In this document: piece after piece, positions 13,546 through 21,839 of the stretch
Numbering within the stretch: the first letter of the stretch is position 1
How the letters are laid out: every line of letters starts with the position of its first letter
IMG/VR virus record: IMGVR_UViG_3300033148_007463
Coordinates: 1 to 45,396 of that record
Reading direction: 5' to 3' (one strand)
Source: a virus
Length of the DNA: 45,396 bases
The notes under the pieces: model-generated
Told to the model about the DNA's origin: nothing
Seen by the model: the letters and a program-made list of their open reading frames with translations, nothing else
Database searches by the model: none
Program-made: the position numbers and the translations under genes

Positions 13546-14411
13546 GCGAACAATTTAATTATGTTGAACTCTTCTTGACATTTAGATGTAATTTTGATTG
13601 TGATTATTGTATTAATGGAAATATAGAGAGAAAAGTAAAAGAGTTAAACTCAGACCAGTGGGCAAAGGCAATTAATTCTTATGATTGGAAAATGCCAGTA
13701 ACTTTAGGCGGAGGAGAGCCAACACTTCACGAAGAATTTTATGAATTACTTGATAAAATAAAACCTGAAGTTAATATAGAATTATTAACAAATTTAACTT
13801 TTGATCCAATAGAATTTATTAAAAAAGTTAAACCTTCAAGATTTACAAAAAAAGAGAATGCTTATAAATCAATTAGGGCAAGCTATCATCCTGCAAAACA
13901 TAATCCTATTACATTAGTTAATAATGCAAAAGTCTTACAAGACAATGGTTTTAAGGTAGGATTATTTGGATTAAATCATCCAGACAACATGAAAGCAAAT
14001 ATGGAGATGGCAGAATTATCAAGAATAAATGGTATCTATTTTTTCATAAAAGATTATCTTGGAGAAAAAGAAGGCCACAAATTTGGGTTCTTGAAGTATC
14101 CATATGCAGTAGATGGTAAATCAAAAATAGCGCTATGCAGAACCAAGAATATCCAAATTGGGCCTGATGGAAATATCTACAAATGTCATAGGGATTTGTA
14201 TAAAGGAAGACATACGCTTGGAAATATTATAGATACTCCACAAATTAAACAGAGATTTAGAAAATGTATAACTTATGGACAATGTAATCCTTGTGATGTT
14301 AAATTAAGAACTAATAGATTTTTAGACACAGGAGATTGTAATGTAGAGATTGTTCCTCAAACAAGTAAAGAAATAAAAAATAAGATGAAAATTTTAGGAA
14401 GAAAACCATGA
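13536..14411 (+). CDS. Radical SAM enzyme with SPASM-like C-terminus
   Basis: CNFDCDYC gives the CxxxCxxC motif (Cys18, 22, 25) that binds the 4Fe-4S cluster and SAM; LGGGEPT follows as the SAM-binding GGE motif. The C-terminal part has CRTKNIQIGPDGNIYKC, then further cysteines (CITYGQCNPC), as in SPASM-type auxiliary cluster domains. Radical SAM enzymes do difficult C-H chemistry on sugars, peptides or lipids. It overlaps the GT2 gene by 10 bp and the next by 4. Together with a second radical SAM at 16425 it suggests unusual modification of the glycan or of a linked group. Confidence 0.88.
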   Translation: MQISEQFNYVELFLTFRCNFDCDYCINGNIERKVKELNSDQWAKAINSYDWKMPVTLGGGEPTLHEEFYELLDKIKPEVNIELLTNLTFDPIEFIKKVKPSRFTKKENAYKSIRASYHPAKHNPITLVNNAKVLQDNGFKVGLFGLNHPDNMKANMEMAELSRINGIYFFIKDYLGEKEGHKFGFLKYPYAVDGKSKIALCRTKNIQIGPDGNIYKCHRDLYKGRHTLGNIIDTPQIKQRFRKCITYGQCNPCDVKLRTNRFLDTGDCNVEIVPQTSKEIKNKMKILGRKP

Positions 14412-15094
14412 AATTACTAACAATTTGTTCAACAAGAATTAGACCAGAATTAGCAAGAAAGATGGTTGATTCATTTAATAAAACAAAAAGTGAAGGAACA
14501 GAAATAATCTTTTATGTTTGGGATGAAGATCCAAAAGTAGAAAAATATAAGGAATTATTAAAAGATGAAAATGTTATTTATGGAAAGAAAAGATTTATGG
14601 GAGAGGTTTTGAATTATGTTACAAGCCTTTATCCAGACGTTCCATATTTCCAAAATATTAATGATGATCATGAATATTTAATTGAAGGTTGGGATAAATT
14701 AATGTTAGAACCACTTGAAAAAAATAAGGGTTGGGGGATTTCTTATTGTCGTGGTGTAGATGCAAAGCATAATCCAAATGCAGAAGTTATGTCTGGAAAG
14801 ATTGTGAGGGCACTTGGATATTATCTTTATCCAAAATTTAGGCAATTTGGATGTGAACCTTTTATTACAGAACTTGGAGAACATTTTAATTTCTTTTTTT
14901 ATATTGAAGGAAATGTAATTGCTCACAATTGCGTAAATATTGGAAAAATGGAACCTGACGCAAATTATCACTTTATTTATGGAGAAGATACACCTCATGG
15001 ATTGAATGTAATGAATGAATGGAAACATACTAAAAAAGAAGAAGATTTGAATAAAATTAAAGGGGCTATGATTAAAGATGGATTTACGTTTTAA
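14408..15094 (+). CDS. Putative GT-A glycosyltransferase
   Basis: A 228-residue protein starting MKLLTICSTRIRPELARKMVDSF, as in GT-A enzymes that begin with a nucleotide-binding strand; INDDHEYL supplies an acidic motif in the place of DxD, and GWDKLMLEPL follows. The C-terminus has NIGKMEPDANYHF and a short helical tail. It is related to the GT2 superfamily rather than to Rossmann GT-B enzymes. Its 5' end overlaps the radical SAM gene (ATGA); its 3' end overlaps the DUF2061 gene. Donor and acceptor unknown. Confidence 0.65.
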   Translation: MKLLTICSTRIRPELARKMVDSFNKTKSEGTEIIFYVWDEDPKVEKYKELLKDENVIYGKKRFMGEVLNYVTSLYPDVPYFQNINDDHEYLIEGWDKLMLEPLEKNKGWGISYCRGVDAKHNPNAEVMSGKIVRALGYYLYPKFRQFGCEPFITELGEHFNFFFYIEGNVIAHNCVNIGKMEPDANYHFIYGEDTPHGLNVMNEWKHTKKEEDLNKIKGAMIKDGFTF

Positions 15095-15455
15095 AAGTGT
15101 GCTTAAAAGTTTAATTTGGAGAATGTGTGGAATTATAATCTTAGCAGCAGTAACTTACTTTTACACACGATCGTGGATTACTACCAGCTTAGTAACAGTA
15201 ATTCACCATGTAATTTTTCTTTTTGTGTTTTATTTTCATGAGAGGATTTGGTTTAAATTTAAGAACCCAATAGGAATAAAAAGAAAATTAGCAAAGATGT
15301 TTACGTATGAAACTCTTTGTGGAAACATAATTTTGGGAATAATAACTTATTTAATAACAGGAAGTTGGAAAGTTATGACTGCAATCACCTTAACTTATAT
15401 TGGAATTAAACATATCGCTTATGTGATTAATGAATTTATATGGAAAACACAGTAG
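15078..15455 (+). CDS. DUF2061 membrane protein
   Basis: About 125 residues with four hydrophobic segments arranged as two similar halves: LKSLIWRMCGIIILAAVTYF...HERIWFKF and FTYETLCGNIILGIITYL...NEFIW. DUF2061 is such a duplicated small membrane domain often found beside sulfate- or sugar-transfer genes. The 5' end overlaps the glycosyltransferase and the 3' end overlaps the cytidylyltransferase, so it is probably a membrane partner of one of them. Molecular role is not established for the family. Confidence 0.78.
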   Translation: MDLRFKSVLKSLIWRMCGIIILAAVTYFYTRSWITTSLVTVIHHVIFLFVFYFHERIWFKFKNPIGIKRKLAKMFTYETLCGNIILGIITYLITGSWKVMTAITLTYIGIKHIAYVINEFIWKTQ

Positions 15456-15814
15456 TCTATGCTTATGTAGTTGCAGATTTATTGCACACAGGACATATTT
15501 TATATTTAGAAAATGCAAAAGCATTAGGAGATAAATTAATAGTTGGTGTCCTTACAGATGAAGCAACTATGGAGAAAAAACTAAAACCAATTCTTTCTTT
15601 TAGTGAAAGAATGAGATTAATTAAAGCACTTAAATGTGTTGATTGTGTTGTTGCCCAGACAGAATATTCACCAGAAAGAAATATTAAAACAATAAATCCA
15701 GATATTATTGTTGAAAGCGAAAGTCACGAGGTAAATACTGATAAAAGAATAATTATTTTCCCTTATTATCCAGAACAAAGTTCAACTAAAATTAAAGAGA
15801 AACTTAAAAAATGA
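15440..15814 (+). CDS. Cytidylyltransferase-like nucleotidyltransferase
   Basis: 124 residues with the small nucleotidyltransferase signature: VADLLHTGHILYLENAKALGD (HxGH, residues about 16-19), LIVGVLTDEATMEKK, PILSFSERMRLIKALKCVDCVV, and a late SSTKIKEKL where family members have the ISST(T)xI motif. Relatives are glycerol-3-phosphate, ethanolamine-phosphate and phosphonate cytidylyltransferases, and archaeal FAD synthase. Next to LicD it probably makes a CDP- or CMP-activated alcohol or phosphonate for transfer to a glycan. Substrate not known. Confidence 0.82.
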   Translation: MENTVVYAYVVADLLHTGHILYLENAKALGDKLIVGVLTDEATMEKKLKPILSFSERMRLIKALKCVDCVVAQTEYSPERNIKTINPDIIVESESHEVNTDKRIIIFPYYPEQSSTKIKEKLKK

Positions 15815-16428
15815 AAGATACATTAATTAAATTTGTAGAAATTTGTGATAAATTAGAAATACAATATTTTTTACACTTAGGAACTTGTTTAGGTTTATAT
15901 AGAGATGGGAACTTTTTTCCTAATGATGATTTAGACGTTGGAGTAATTTGTAATAAAGAAAAATTAAAGGAATTATTTAAAACAATTAAAGAAGCAAAAT
16001 TTAGGGAAGGAGATGTTTTCATAAATCCTGGATGTGAATTAAATTATCATTGGTGGAGTGAAGATAATGTTCTTTTAGATATACATTTTCAATTTTTAAA
16101 AGAAGAAGAGAAATTCTTAGAATCTTTTGGGACGGTAAGAGTTTGGGATAGAGAATTTTTCATTCCTTATCCTGTTTGGGATTATCTTGAATTAGAATAT
16201 AATAAATTGATTGGAGAAAGGGGAGGAGATTGGAGAAAAAAATCTCAAGAAAAAAGCAGACCTCTTGCGAAAGCAAATGAAATGTCTCCTAAAAAATCAC
16301 TAAAAATGGACATAGAAGAATATTATAATCATAAAGGAATAAGATATGAATGGGATAATGTAAAAAATCTTTATACTGATGAAACAGGAAAAATGCTATT
16401 AAAACCAAAAGGAGAAGTTACTAAATGA
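15811..16428 (+). CDS. LicD-family phosphotransferase
   Basis: The N-terminal core LHLGTCLGLYRDGNFFPNDDLDVGV (residues about 22-45) matches LicD/fukutin-type proteins: GT-x-LG-x-R-G-F-P-DD-D-D, a polymerase-beta-like metal site. These transfer phosphocholine or similar phospho groups from a CDP or CMP donor onto glycans. A WWSEDNVLLDIHF strand adds a third acidic residue. It overlaps the cytidylyltransferase stop (ATGA), so donor synthesis and transfer are coupled. Length (205) is typical. Group transferred is unknown. Confidence 0.85.
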   Translation: MKDTLIKFVEICDKLEIQYFLHLGTCLGLYRDGNFFPNDDLDVGVICNKEKLKELFKTIKEAKFREGDVFINPGCELNYHWWSEDNVLLDIHFQFLKEEEKFLESFGTVRVWDREFFIPYPVWDYLELEYNKLIGERGGDWRKKSQEKSRPLAKANEMSPKKSLKMDIEEYYNHKGIRYEWDNVKNLYTDETGKMLLKPKGEVTK

Positions 16429-17513
16429 AAAAAATAGATTCAGATTATAGAATGGATGATACCAAATTACTTTGGCACATGGATAGAGTTAAAAAGATTT
16501 TTAAAGGAGAAAAGATAGCGCCAATTATGATAGATATGGGGATAACTAAAGCTTGTAATATTAGATGTGTTTATTGTTATAGATTAAATCAAGAACCAAG
16601 TGAGGAATATATTGAACGAGATGCTTTACTTGATTTGGTTAGCACAGCAAAAGACATTGGATTAAAAGCTATTGGGTTTGTTGGAGATGGGGAACCGACT
16701 GTTAATCCTCATATGCATGAAGCATTAGAAAAAGCAACTTGTGATATGGCAATTTCTACAAATGGGATTTTGCTTGATACTGATGAAAAGAGGATAAATG
16801 TTTTAAAGAACTGCACATGGATGAGATTTAATCTTTCTGCAGGAACAAAAGAAGGTTATAAAAAAATTCACAGTGTAGATAAATTTGAAGTAGTTTGTGA
16901 GAATATAAAAGAAATGGTTAGACTAAAAAAGTTTCATGGATATAAATGTGAGATAGGATTACAAAGTGTTTATGTTCCAGGCCTTATGGATAAAGAAATG
17001 ATTGAAGAAGCCAAATTAGCAGTTAAATTAGGTGTAGATTATTTTGTAATAAAACAATGTTCTCTACCTGATGAAAATAAAAGAGTTGGAGATATTGGAT
17101 TTAATGTTGATGAGTATGATTCTGAAAAAGTAAAAGAAGTTTTAGAAACTTGTGAAAATTTTTCTACTGAAAATACAAAAATAATACCTAAATGGAATTT
17201 AATGCAACAGAAAGGAAAAAGGCCTTATGATGGCTGCCCTGGAATTCCATTACTTTTACAAATCTCTGGAAATGGTGATGTTTATCCTTGTGGCCAGATG
17301 TTTCAAAAAGAAAAATATAAAGATTATTTTATTGGGAATATCCATGATACACCTTTTAGGGAGATGATTAAAACAGATCGTTATTGGGAAGTAATGGAAA
17401 AGATGAAAACTTTTGATGTTCATAAAGATTGCACAGGCGCATGCAGGCAAGATAAAATTAATGAATTTTGTTATAATTATCTAAATAAACCTCGCGGGAT
17501 TAACTTTATTTAA
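16425..17513 (+). CDS. Radical SAM/SPASM enzyme
   Basis: CNIRCVYC (Cys44, 48, 51) binds the radical SAM cluster; FVGDGEPT is the GGE-like motif; AISTNGILL and LSAGTKEGYKKIH follow the usual barrel order. The C-terminus (GCPGIPLLLQISGNGDVYPCGQMF, then CTGACR and C) is a SPASM-type domain with auxiliary cluster cysteines. Length 362. It overlaps the LicD stop. The 'DGEP' instead of 'GGEP' is a mild variant. Acts on an unknown substrate in the same glycan pathway, or on a ribosomal peptide, which I could not find nearby. Confidence 0.88.
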   Translation: MKKIDSDYRMDDTKLLWHMDRVKKIFKGEKIAPIMIDMGITKACNIRCVYCYRLNQEPSEEYIERDALLDLVSTAKDIGLKAIGFVGDGEPTVNPHMHEALEKATCDMAISTNGILLDTDEKRINVLKNCTWMRFNLSAGTKEGYKKIHSVDKFEVVCENIKEMVRLKKFHGYKCEIGLQSVYVPGLMDKEMIEEAKLAVKLGVDYFVIKQCSLPDENKRVGDIGFNVDEYDSEKVKEVLETCENFSTENTKIIPKWNLMQQKGKRPYDGCPGIPLLLQISGNGDVYPCGQMFQKEKYKDYFIGNIHDTPFREMIKTDRYWEVMEKMKTFDVHKDCTGACRQDKINEFCYNYLNKPRGINFI

Positions 17514-17514
17514 A

Positions 17515-17961
17515 ATGAGAAGAAATAGTTTTTTACAAAAGGGAATGCATATAGGGAAAGAGACTGAATTCAAGAAAGGACATAAACCTTGGACAACCGG
17601 AAAAACAAAGAAAGATTACCCCCAATTAACTAATAAAAGCAGATTAGGACAACATAATTCTAAAGAATCTGAAGAAAAAAGAATTAAGAGTTTGAAAAAC
17701 ACAGTAAAGAAAAGAGGTTATAGAACTGAAGAAAATAGTAGGGCAAGATTATCTGTTGAAATCAAATTATGGAGATTAGCAGTTTTTGAAAGAGATAAAT
17801 TTACTTGTCAAAAATGTGGAAAAAAAGGAGTTTATATTGAAGCGCACCATATTAAGAATTGGGCAAAATTTCCTAAATTAAGATTTAAAATTTCTAATGG
17901 AAAAACCTTATGTAAAAGTTGTCATAAAAAGACAGATAATTATAAAGGGAGAGGAAGATGA
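17515..17961 (+). CDS. HNH endonuclease with KGHKPWTTG motif
   Basis: The N-terminus has FKKGHKPWTTGK, similar to the NUMOD3-like repeats of the 9068 protein; the C-terminus is an HNH core with CQKCGKKGVYIEAHHIKNW, NGKTLCKSCHKK. The start follows the preceding stop by one base and the end overlaps the next nuclease gene. It interrupts the sugar operon without disturbing it, as the other HNH genes do. Confidence 0.87.
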   Translation: MRRNSFLQKGMHIGKETEFKKGHKPWTTGKTKKDYPQLTNKSRLGQHNSKESEEKRIKSLKNTVKKRGYRTEENSRARLSVEIKLWRLAVFERDKFTCQKCGKKGVYIEAHHIKNWAKFPKLRFKISNGKTLCKSCHKKTDNYKGRGR

Positions 17962-18557
17962 TAAACAAAAAAAAGCAAGGCAAAAGAAATAAACAAGCTG
18001 GAGCTCGTTTTGAATTAAAAGTCAGAAAAGATTTAGAAAGTAAAGGCTGGATTGTTTCTAAGTGGATGAATAATGTTGAATGGCAAGAACATCGAATGAT
18101 TGGATATACTCAAACAATAACTTTTGAAATGAATAAAAAACCTTCTAAGAAATATGAAGTTCCAAAAGGAGTGATAATGACAGAAGAGGGCCCAAAGGCA
18201 GGAAAATTAATCCCAGCAAAACATAAATTTAGAGGAATAGGAATACCTATGGCAATTGGAACAGGATTTCCAGATTTTATTGCTTTTGTAAATTATTCAA
18301 ATGTGGAAGAAAATGAGTTGACTTATCCAATGGTTTTGAGAGCAAAAGCAACTGTGGATGAAAAAGAAGTTATTAGTTTTTCAGAAAAAAATGTTGAGAT
18401 TATAGGAGTTGAAGTAAAATCTAATGGATACCTCGATAAAAAAGAAAAAGAAAAATGCAAATGGTTATTAGATAATAATATATTTAGTAAGATATTAATA
18501 GCTAAGAAAGGGAAAAGGAGAGGAGAAATAATTTATGAAGAATGGAAGGCTATATAA
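17958..18557 (+). CDS. PD-(D/E)XK nuclease, Holliday-junction-resolvase or VRR-NUC-like
   Basis: The N-terminal basic part KKKQGKRNKQAGARFELKVRKDLESKGW resembles archaeal Hjc (Glu in the first helix); later GTGFPDFIAF supplies the Asp and VIGVEVKSNGYL the E-x-K motif, in the right order for a PD-(D/E)XK site. The extra segment between helix and FPDF is about 70 residues. Hjc cuts four-way junctions; VRR-NUC relatives cut flaps. With the RuvB-like ATPase it could resolve viral recombination intermediates or trim packaged DNA. Overlaps HNH and cold-shock genes. Confidence 0.7.
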   Translation: MINKKKQGKRNKQAGARFELKVRKDLESKGWIVSKWMNNVEWQEHRMIGYTQTITFEMNKKPSKKYEVPKGVIMTEEGPKAGKLIPAKHKFRGIGIPMAIGTGFPDFIAFVNYSNVEENELTYPMVLRAKATVDEKEVISFSEKNVEIIGVEVKSNGYLDKKEKEKCKWLLDNNIFSKILIAKKGKRRGEIIYEEWKAI

Positions 18558-18739
18558 AATTTTATAATCCTATGAAGGGATTTGGATTTATTAAAGGTGA
18601 AGAGAAAGATTATTTTTTTCACATGACTGATGTAGATAAAGAAGATCTGAATTCAATCGATAAAGAAGTAAAAGTAGAGTTTGAAACAGAAGCACATCCT
18701 AAAGGAGAAAAAGCAGTAAATATAAAAATAATAAGATGA
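18542..18739 (+). CDS. Cold-shock domain protein
   Basis: A 65-residue single cold-shock domain: GYIKFYNPMKGFGFIKGEE (RNP1 KGFGFI) and DYFFHMTDV (RNP2-like), followed by DKEVKVEFETEAHPKGEKAVNIKII. Such OB-fold proteins bind single-stranded RNA or DNA and act as RNA chaperones. The start overlaps the nuclease gene by 16 bp and its stop overlaps the next glycosyltransferase. CspA proteins are common in bacteria and less so in archaea, so this may be acquired. Confidence 0.9.
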   Translation: MEGYIKFYNPMKGFGFIKGEEKDYFFHMTDVDKEDLNSIDKEVKVEFETEAHPKGEKAVNIKIIR

Positions 18740-19842
18740 AAATAATATTTAATGGAGATTGTTTTAGCCCAACAGGAATCTCAACAGCAAATAGAGAAAT
18801 AGTAAAAGCCTTAGTTAAAGCTGGTGCAGAAGTTCAATGCACTGATGTTTGGCAAGATAAATATGATTGTAATAAAGGATTAGAATATTTAAATAAACCA
18901 ATAAATGCAAATTCTCCTGGAATTAAAACTATATTTGCTTCTTATCCTAATGTCTGGCATGGAGGACATGGTGAATTAATCGCACACCCAATCCATGAAG
19001 GCACAAGAATATTCCCAAATTGGATACCAGCAATCAATCAATGTAAGAAAGCTTTTGTTTGTTCAGAAGCAAATAGAAATTTATACAAATGGAATGATAT
19101 TGTAATTCCTATTAAAGTAATTAATTATGGAACAAATCCAGAAATTTATAAACCATTAGAATTAAATAAAATGAGTCTGGGGAAACTTGCAGATGAAGCA
19201 GGGCTCTTTGGTAAGGATAAAAAATTTACATTTCTTTCAGTTAATTCCTGGAGTGGTGAAGCCGGAGACAGAAAAGGAACAGATTTACTTCTGAAAGCTT
19301 TTGATGAAGAATTTAAGCCAGGCGAAGCAAAATTAATTATGAAGATAGGAACTTTTTGGCAAGATAAAAGAGATTACAAACAATTAGCAGAAAAACTATT
19401 GGGCCATAAAAATCCAGATATTATATTTGATACTGAATATAAAAGTGAAGAGGACTTAGTAAAATTTTATCAAGAAGCAGATTGTTTTGTGGCGCCTACA
19501 AAGGGAGAAGGTTTTGGTATGACTTTAATAAATGCTTTAGCTTGTGGATTACCTTTGATTGTTACTAAAGATGTAAATTCAGGCCACATGGATTTTTGTA
19601 AGGGCAGAGAGAGTGTTTTGTGGATTGATGCACCGGAAGTAGAACAGGGAGATCCACGATTTTATTGGGCAGGAAATATGTTAGCAAAACCAGATTTCAA
19701 TTCAATTAAAAAACAAATGAGATATGCTTTTGAACATCCTGAATTGAAAGAGAAAGCGCTAATAGATTCAGAATTTATTAGAAAGAATTTTACTTGGGAT
19801 ATTACAGCTAAAAAAATATTGGAGTATCTAAATGAACCCTGA
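18736..19842 (+). CDS. GT-B (family 4-like) glycosyltransferase
   Basis: 368 residues: N-terminal Rossmann part beginning MKIIFNGDCFSPTGISTANR, then a C-terminal nucleotide-sugar domain with FTFLSVNSWSGEAGDRKGTDLLLKAF and the E-x7-E-like APTKGEGFGMTLINALACGLPLIVT motif. Retaining GT4 enzymes of this type build cell-surface glycans. Start overlaps the cold-shock gene (ATGA); end overlaps the methyltransferase gene. Sugar unknown. Confidence 0.88.
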   Translation: MKIIFNGDCFSPTGISTANREIVKALVKAGAEVQCTDVWQDKYDCNKGLEYLNKPINANSPGIKTIFASYPNVWHGGHGELIAHPIHEGTRIFPNWIPAINQCKKAFVCSEANRNLYKWNDIVIPIKVINYGTNPEIYKPLELNKMSLGKLADEAGLFGKDKKFTFLSVNSWSGEAGDRKGTDLLLKAFDEEFKPGEAKLIMKIGTFWQDKRDYKQLAEKLLGHKNPDIIFDTEYKSEEDLVKFYQEADCFVAPTKGEGFGMTLINALACGLPLIVTKDVNSGHMDFCKGRESVLWIDAPEVEQGDPRFYWAGNMLAKPDFNSIKKQMRYAFEHPELKEKALIDSEFIRKNFTWDITAKKILEYLNEP

Positions 19843-20527
19843 ACAATTAAAAGAAATGAATAGCATCCAATGGTGGCACACTATGCCTTTAGATGGAGTT
19901 ATGACTCCTGGAAGAGATTTTACTCAAGATAAATTAATTGCTATCAAAATGCCTAAAGATTTATCTGGGAAAAAAGTTATTGATGTAGGTGCTTGGGATG
20001 GTTTCTTTTCTTTTGAAGCTGAAAGAAGAAATGCCAAATCTGTTTTAGCAGTAGACACAGTAATGTGGAAAGAACACCCAACCTTTAATGTGCAAAAAAA
20101 TAGAAAGGTAATGCATACAGGAAAAAAAGGATTTAATTTTGCTCATAAAATTCTTAAATCTAAAGTAAATTCTGAGGAAATAGAAGTAATGGATTTAAGA
20201 ACAACAAATTCTATTTATGGAAAATTTGATTTAGTTTTATGTTTAGGAATACTTTATCATATGGAAGACCCTTTAGGAATGTGCAAGGTAATGTATGATA
20301 TTTGTAAAAAAGGTGGATTGTTAATCCTTGAAACCCACATAGATATGAATAAGATAGATTATCCTGTTATGGCTTTTTATCCAGGAAAGGAATGTAATAA
20401 TGATGCTGGAACTTGGTGGGGGCCTAACGCTCGATGTGTAGAAGCTATGCTAAAAGTTGCAGGATTTAGTGAGGTTCAAAGAGTTTTTGAAAATAAAAAT
20501 AGGGTGGTGTTCCATGCAAGAAAATGA
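19832..20527 (+). CDS. CmoB-like SAM-dependent methyltransferase
   Basis: 231 residues: WWHTMPLDGVMTPGRD, then motif I VIDVGAWDGFFSFEAERRNAKSVLAVD and FDLVLCLGILYHMEDPL. This matches the Methyltransf_9/DUF1698 group related to CmoB, which in bacteria carboxymethylates tRNA. In sugar clusters such proteins usually modify glycans. The 'GAWDG' loop replaces the usual GxGxG, a known variant. It overlaps the GT4 gene. Whether it uses SAM or carboxy-SAM cannot be told. Confidence 0.82.
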   Translation: MNPEQLKEMNSIQWWHTMPLDGVMTPGRDFTQDKLIAIKMPKDLSGKKVIDVGAWDGFFSFEAERRNAKSVLAVDTVMWKEHPTFNVQKNRKVMHTGKKGFNFAHKILKSKVNSEEIEVMDLRTTNSIYGKFDLVLCLGILYHMEDPLGMCKVMYDICKKGGLLILETHIDMNKIDYPVMAFYPGKECNNDAGTWWGPNARCVEAMLKVAGFSEVQRVFENKNRVVFHARK

Positions 20528-20601
20528 AATGTAAAAAATGTGGGGTTTTTTTAGGAAAGAATCATGATTGTAAAAAAGTTAAGCATGGAGGGAATTTTTG
20601 A
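20524..20601 (+). CDS. Tiny zinc-knuckle protein, 25 aa
   Basis: ATG at 20524 overlaps the methyltransferase stop (ATGA). The product, MKCKKCGVFLGKNHDCKKV and six more residues, has CKKC plus a His and Cys (H14, C16), a possible zinc knuckle. Its last codons carry the ribosome site (GGAGGGA) of the next gene. Possibly real, possibly a coupling ORF. Confidence 0.4.
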   Translation: MKCKKCGVFLGKNHDCKKVKHGGNF

Positions 20602-20603
20602 AA

Positions 20604-21839
20604 ATGCCAGAAGATAAAATCCGTATTCTTTCGTTTGGAGATAATCCAAAAATGAGCACAGGGTATGGTTGTGTCTGGGATAACCTTTTAACCAGATGGG
20701 CTAAACTTAAACCTAACTGGGAGTTTATGCACGTTGGTTGGCAGAATACTGACAGGCCACACAAAAGAGCAGAAGGATATACAATGCTTCCACGATCAAA
20801 AAATGGTTGGGGATTTGATATAGTTGCAAATTATTTAATGAAGCACAAACCAGACATTTTGATTACCTTAGCAGATATAGGAAAACAATCAGGATTTATT
20901 CCAGGAGTTAATAATGCAAGAAAATCTGGTTGGAAAGGAAAATGGATTATGTATTCTCCTATTGATTGTCATCAGTGGGCATTGCATTGGGATGAAATAC
21001 TAATGGCTTCTGATGTGAATGTGGCTATGTCTAATTTTGGTGGAGAACTATTTAAAAGTAGAAATGTTCCAAATGTAAAAATAATTCCTCATGGTGTTGA
21101 TATAAATAAATATAAACCTCTTGAAGATAGAGAACAATTAAGAACCAGATTTGGAATTAATAATAAATTTGTTTTAGGGTTTGTTGGCAGAAATCAAGTA
21201 AGAAAGATGATAGCTTATATGATGAGAGGTTTTGCTAATTTTGCTAAAGGAAAAGATGATGTAGTTCTTTTATTACATACAGATAATATGCCCCCCGGTG
21301 GTGAAGGCAGGGGTTGGGCAATAGATGGCCTTGTTTATAAATATGAAAAAGAAACTGGACAGTGTTTATTTGAAAGCGAAAAAGTAAGGCTTACTGAAAC
21401 TAACATGGATGTTTTAACAAGACAAGGAATTCAACCAGAAAATCTAAATGACATTTATAATTTGATGAATATGCTTGTTTATGCTACAGGGGGAGAAGGT
21501 TTTGGACTTCCAGCAATTGAATGTCAAAGTGCAGGGGTTCCTATTTTAATGTCTGACAACTCAACAGGGCCAGAATTAGCAGGGAAATCTGGAGAGTTAA
21601 TAGATATGCTTAGAGATAAATATGGAAGGATTGTTGGGATAATAGGAACTAATGGTGTAGAAAATCTGGTGCCTGATGATAGACACATAACTTTGCTCTT
21701 AGAAAAATATTATGCTGATTGGAAGGGAGATAAAGAAACATTAAAAGAGATGTCAAAGAAAAGTAGAGAATTTGCATTAACTTATGATTGGGACATTATC
21801 GCTAAACAATGGCTTAAATTATTTGAAGAAAATGTATAA
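20604..21839 (+). CDS. GT-B glycosyltransferase (family 4-like), second copy
   Basis: About 411 residues. A Rossmann start (IRILSFGDNPKMSTGYGCVW) leads to a C-terminal domain with VLGFVGRNQVRKM and the YATGGEGFGLPAIECQSAGVPILMS donor site (E-x7-E). Between them PPGGEGRGWAIDGL is an insertion. It ends by overlapping the terminase start (TAATG). It is the fourth glycosyltransferase of the cassette. ATG 20604 is preferred to TTG 20598 because of the GGAGGGA spacing, but both are possible. Confidence 0.87.
   Translation: MPEDKIRILSFGDNPKMSTGYGCVWDNLLTRWAKLKPNWEFMHVGWQNTDRPHKRAEGYTMLPRSKNGWGFDIVANYLMKHKPDILITLADIGKQSGFIPGVNNARKSGWKGKWIMYSPIDCHQWALHWDEILMASDVNVAMSNFGGELFKSRNVPNVKIIPHGVDINKYKPLEDREQLRTRFGINNKFVLGFVGRNQVRKMIAYMMRGFANFAKGKDDVVLLLHTDNMPPGGEGRGWAIDGLVYKYEKETGQCLFESEKVRLTETNMDVLTRQGIQPENLNDIYNLMNMLVYATGGEGFGLPAIECQSAGVPILMSDNSTGPELAGKSGELIDMLRDKYGRIVGIIGTNGVENLVPDDRHITLLLEKYYADWKGDKETLKEMSKKSREFALTYDWDIIAKQWLKLFEENV

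Noticed and set aside
3431-21839. Integrase, DNA polymerase, Cas or toxin-antitoxin genes
   Set aside because: No signature residues were found for tyrosine/serine recombinases, polymerase motifs, Cas proteins or a clear toxin partner of the AbrB/RHH genes.
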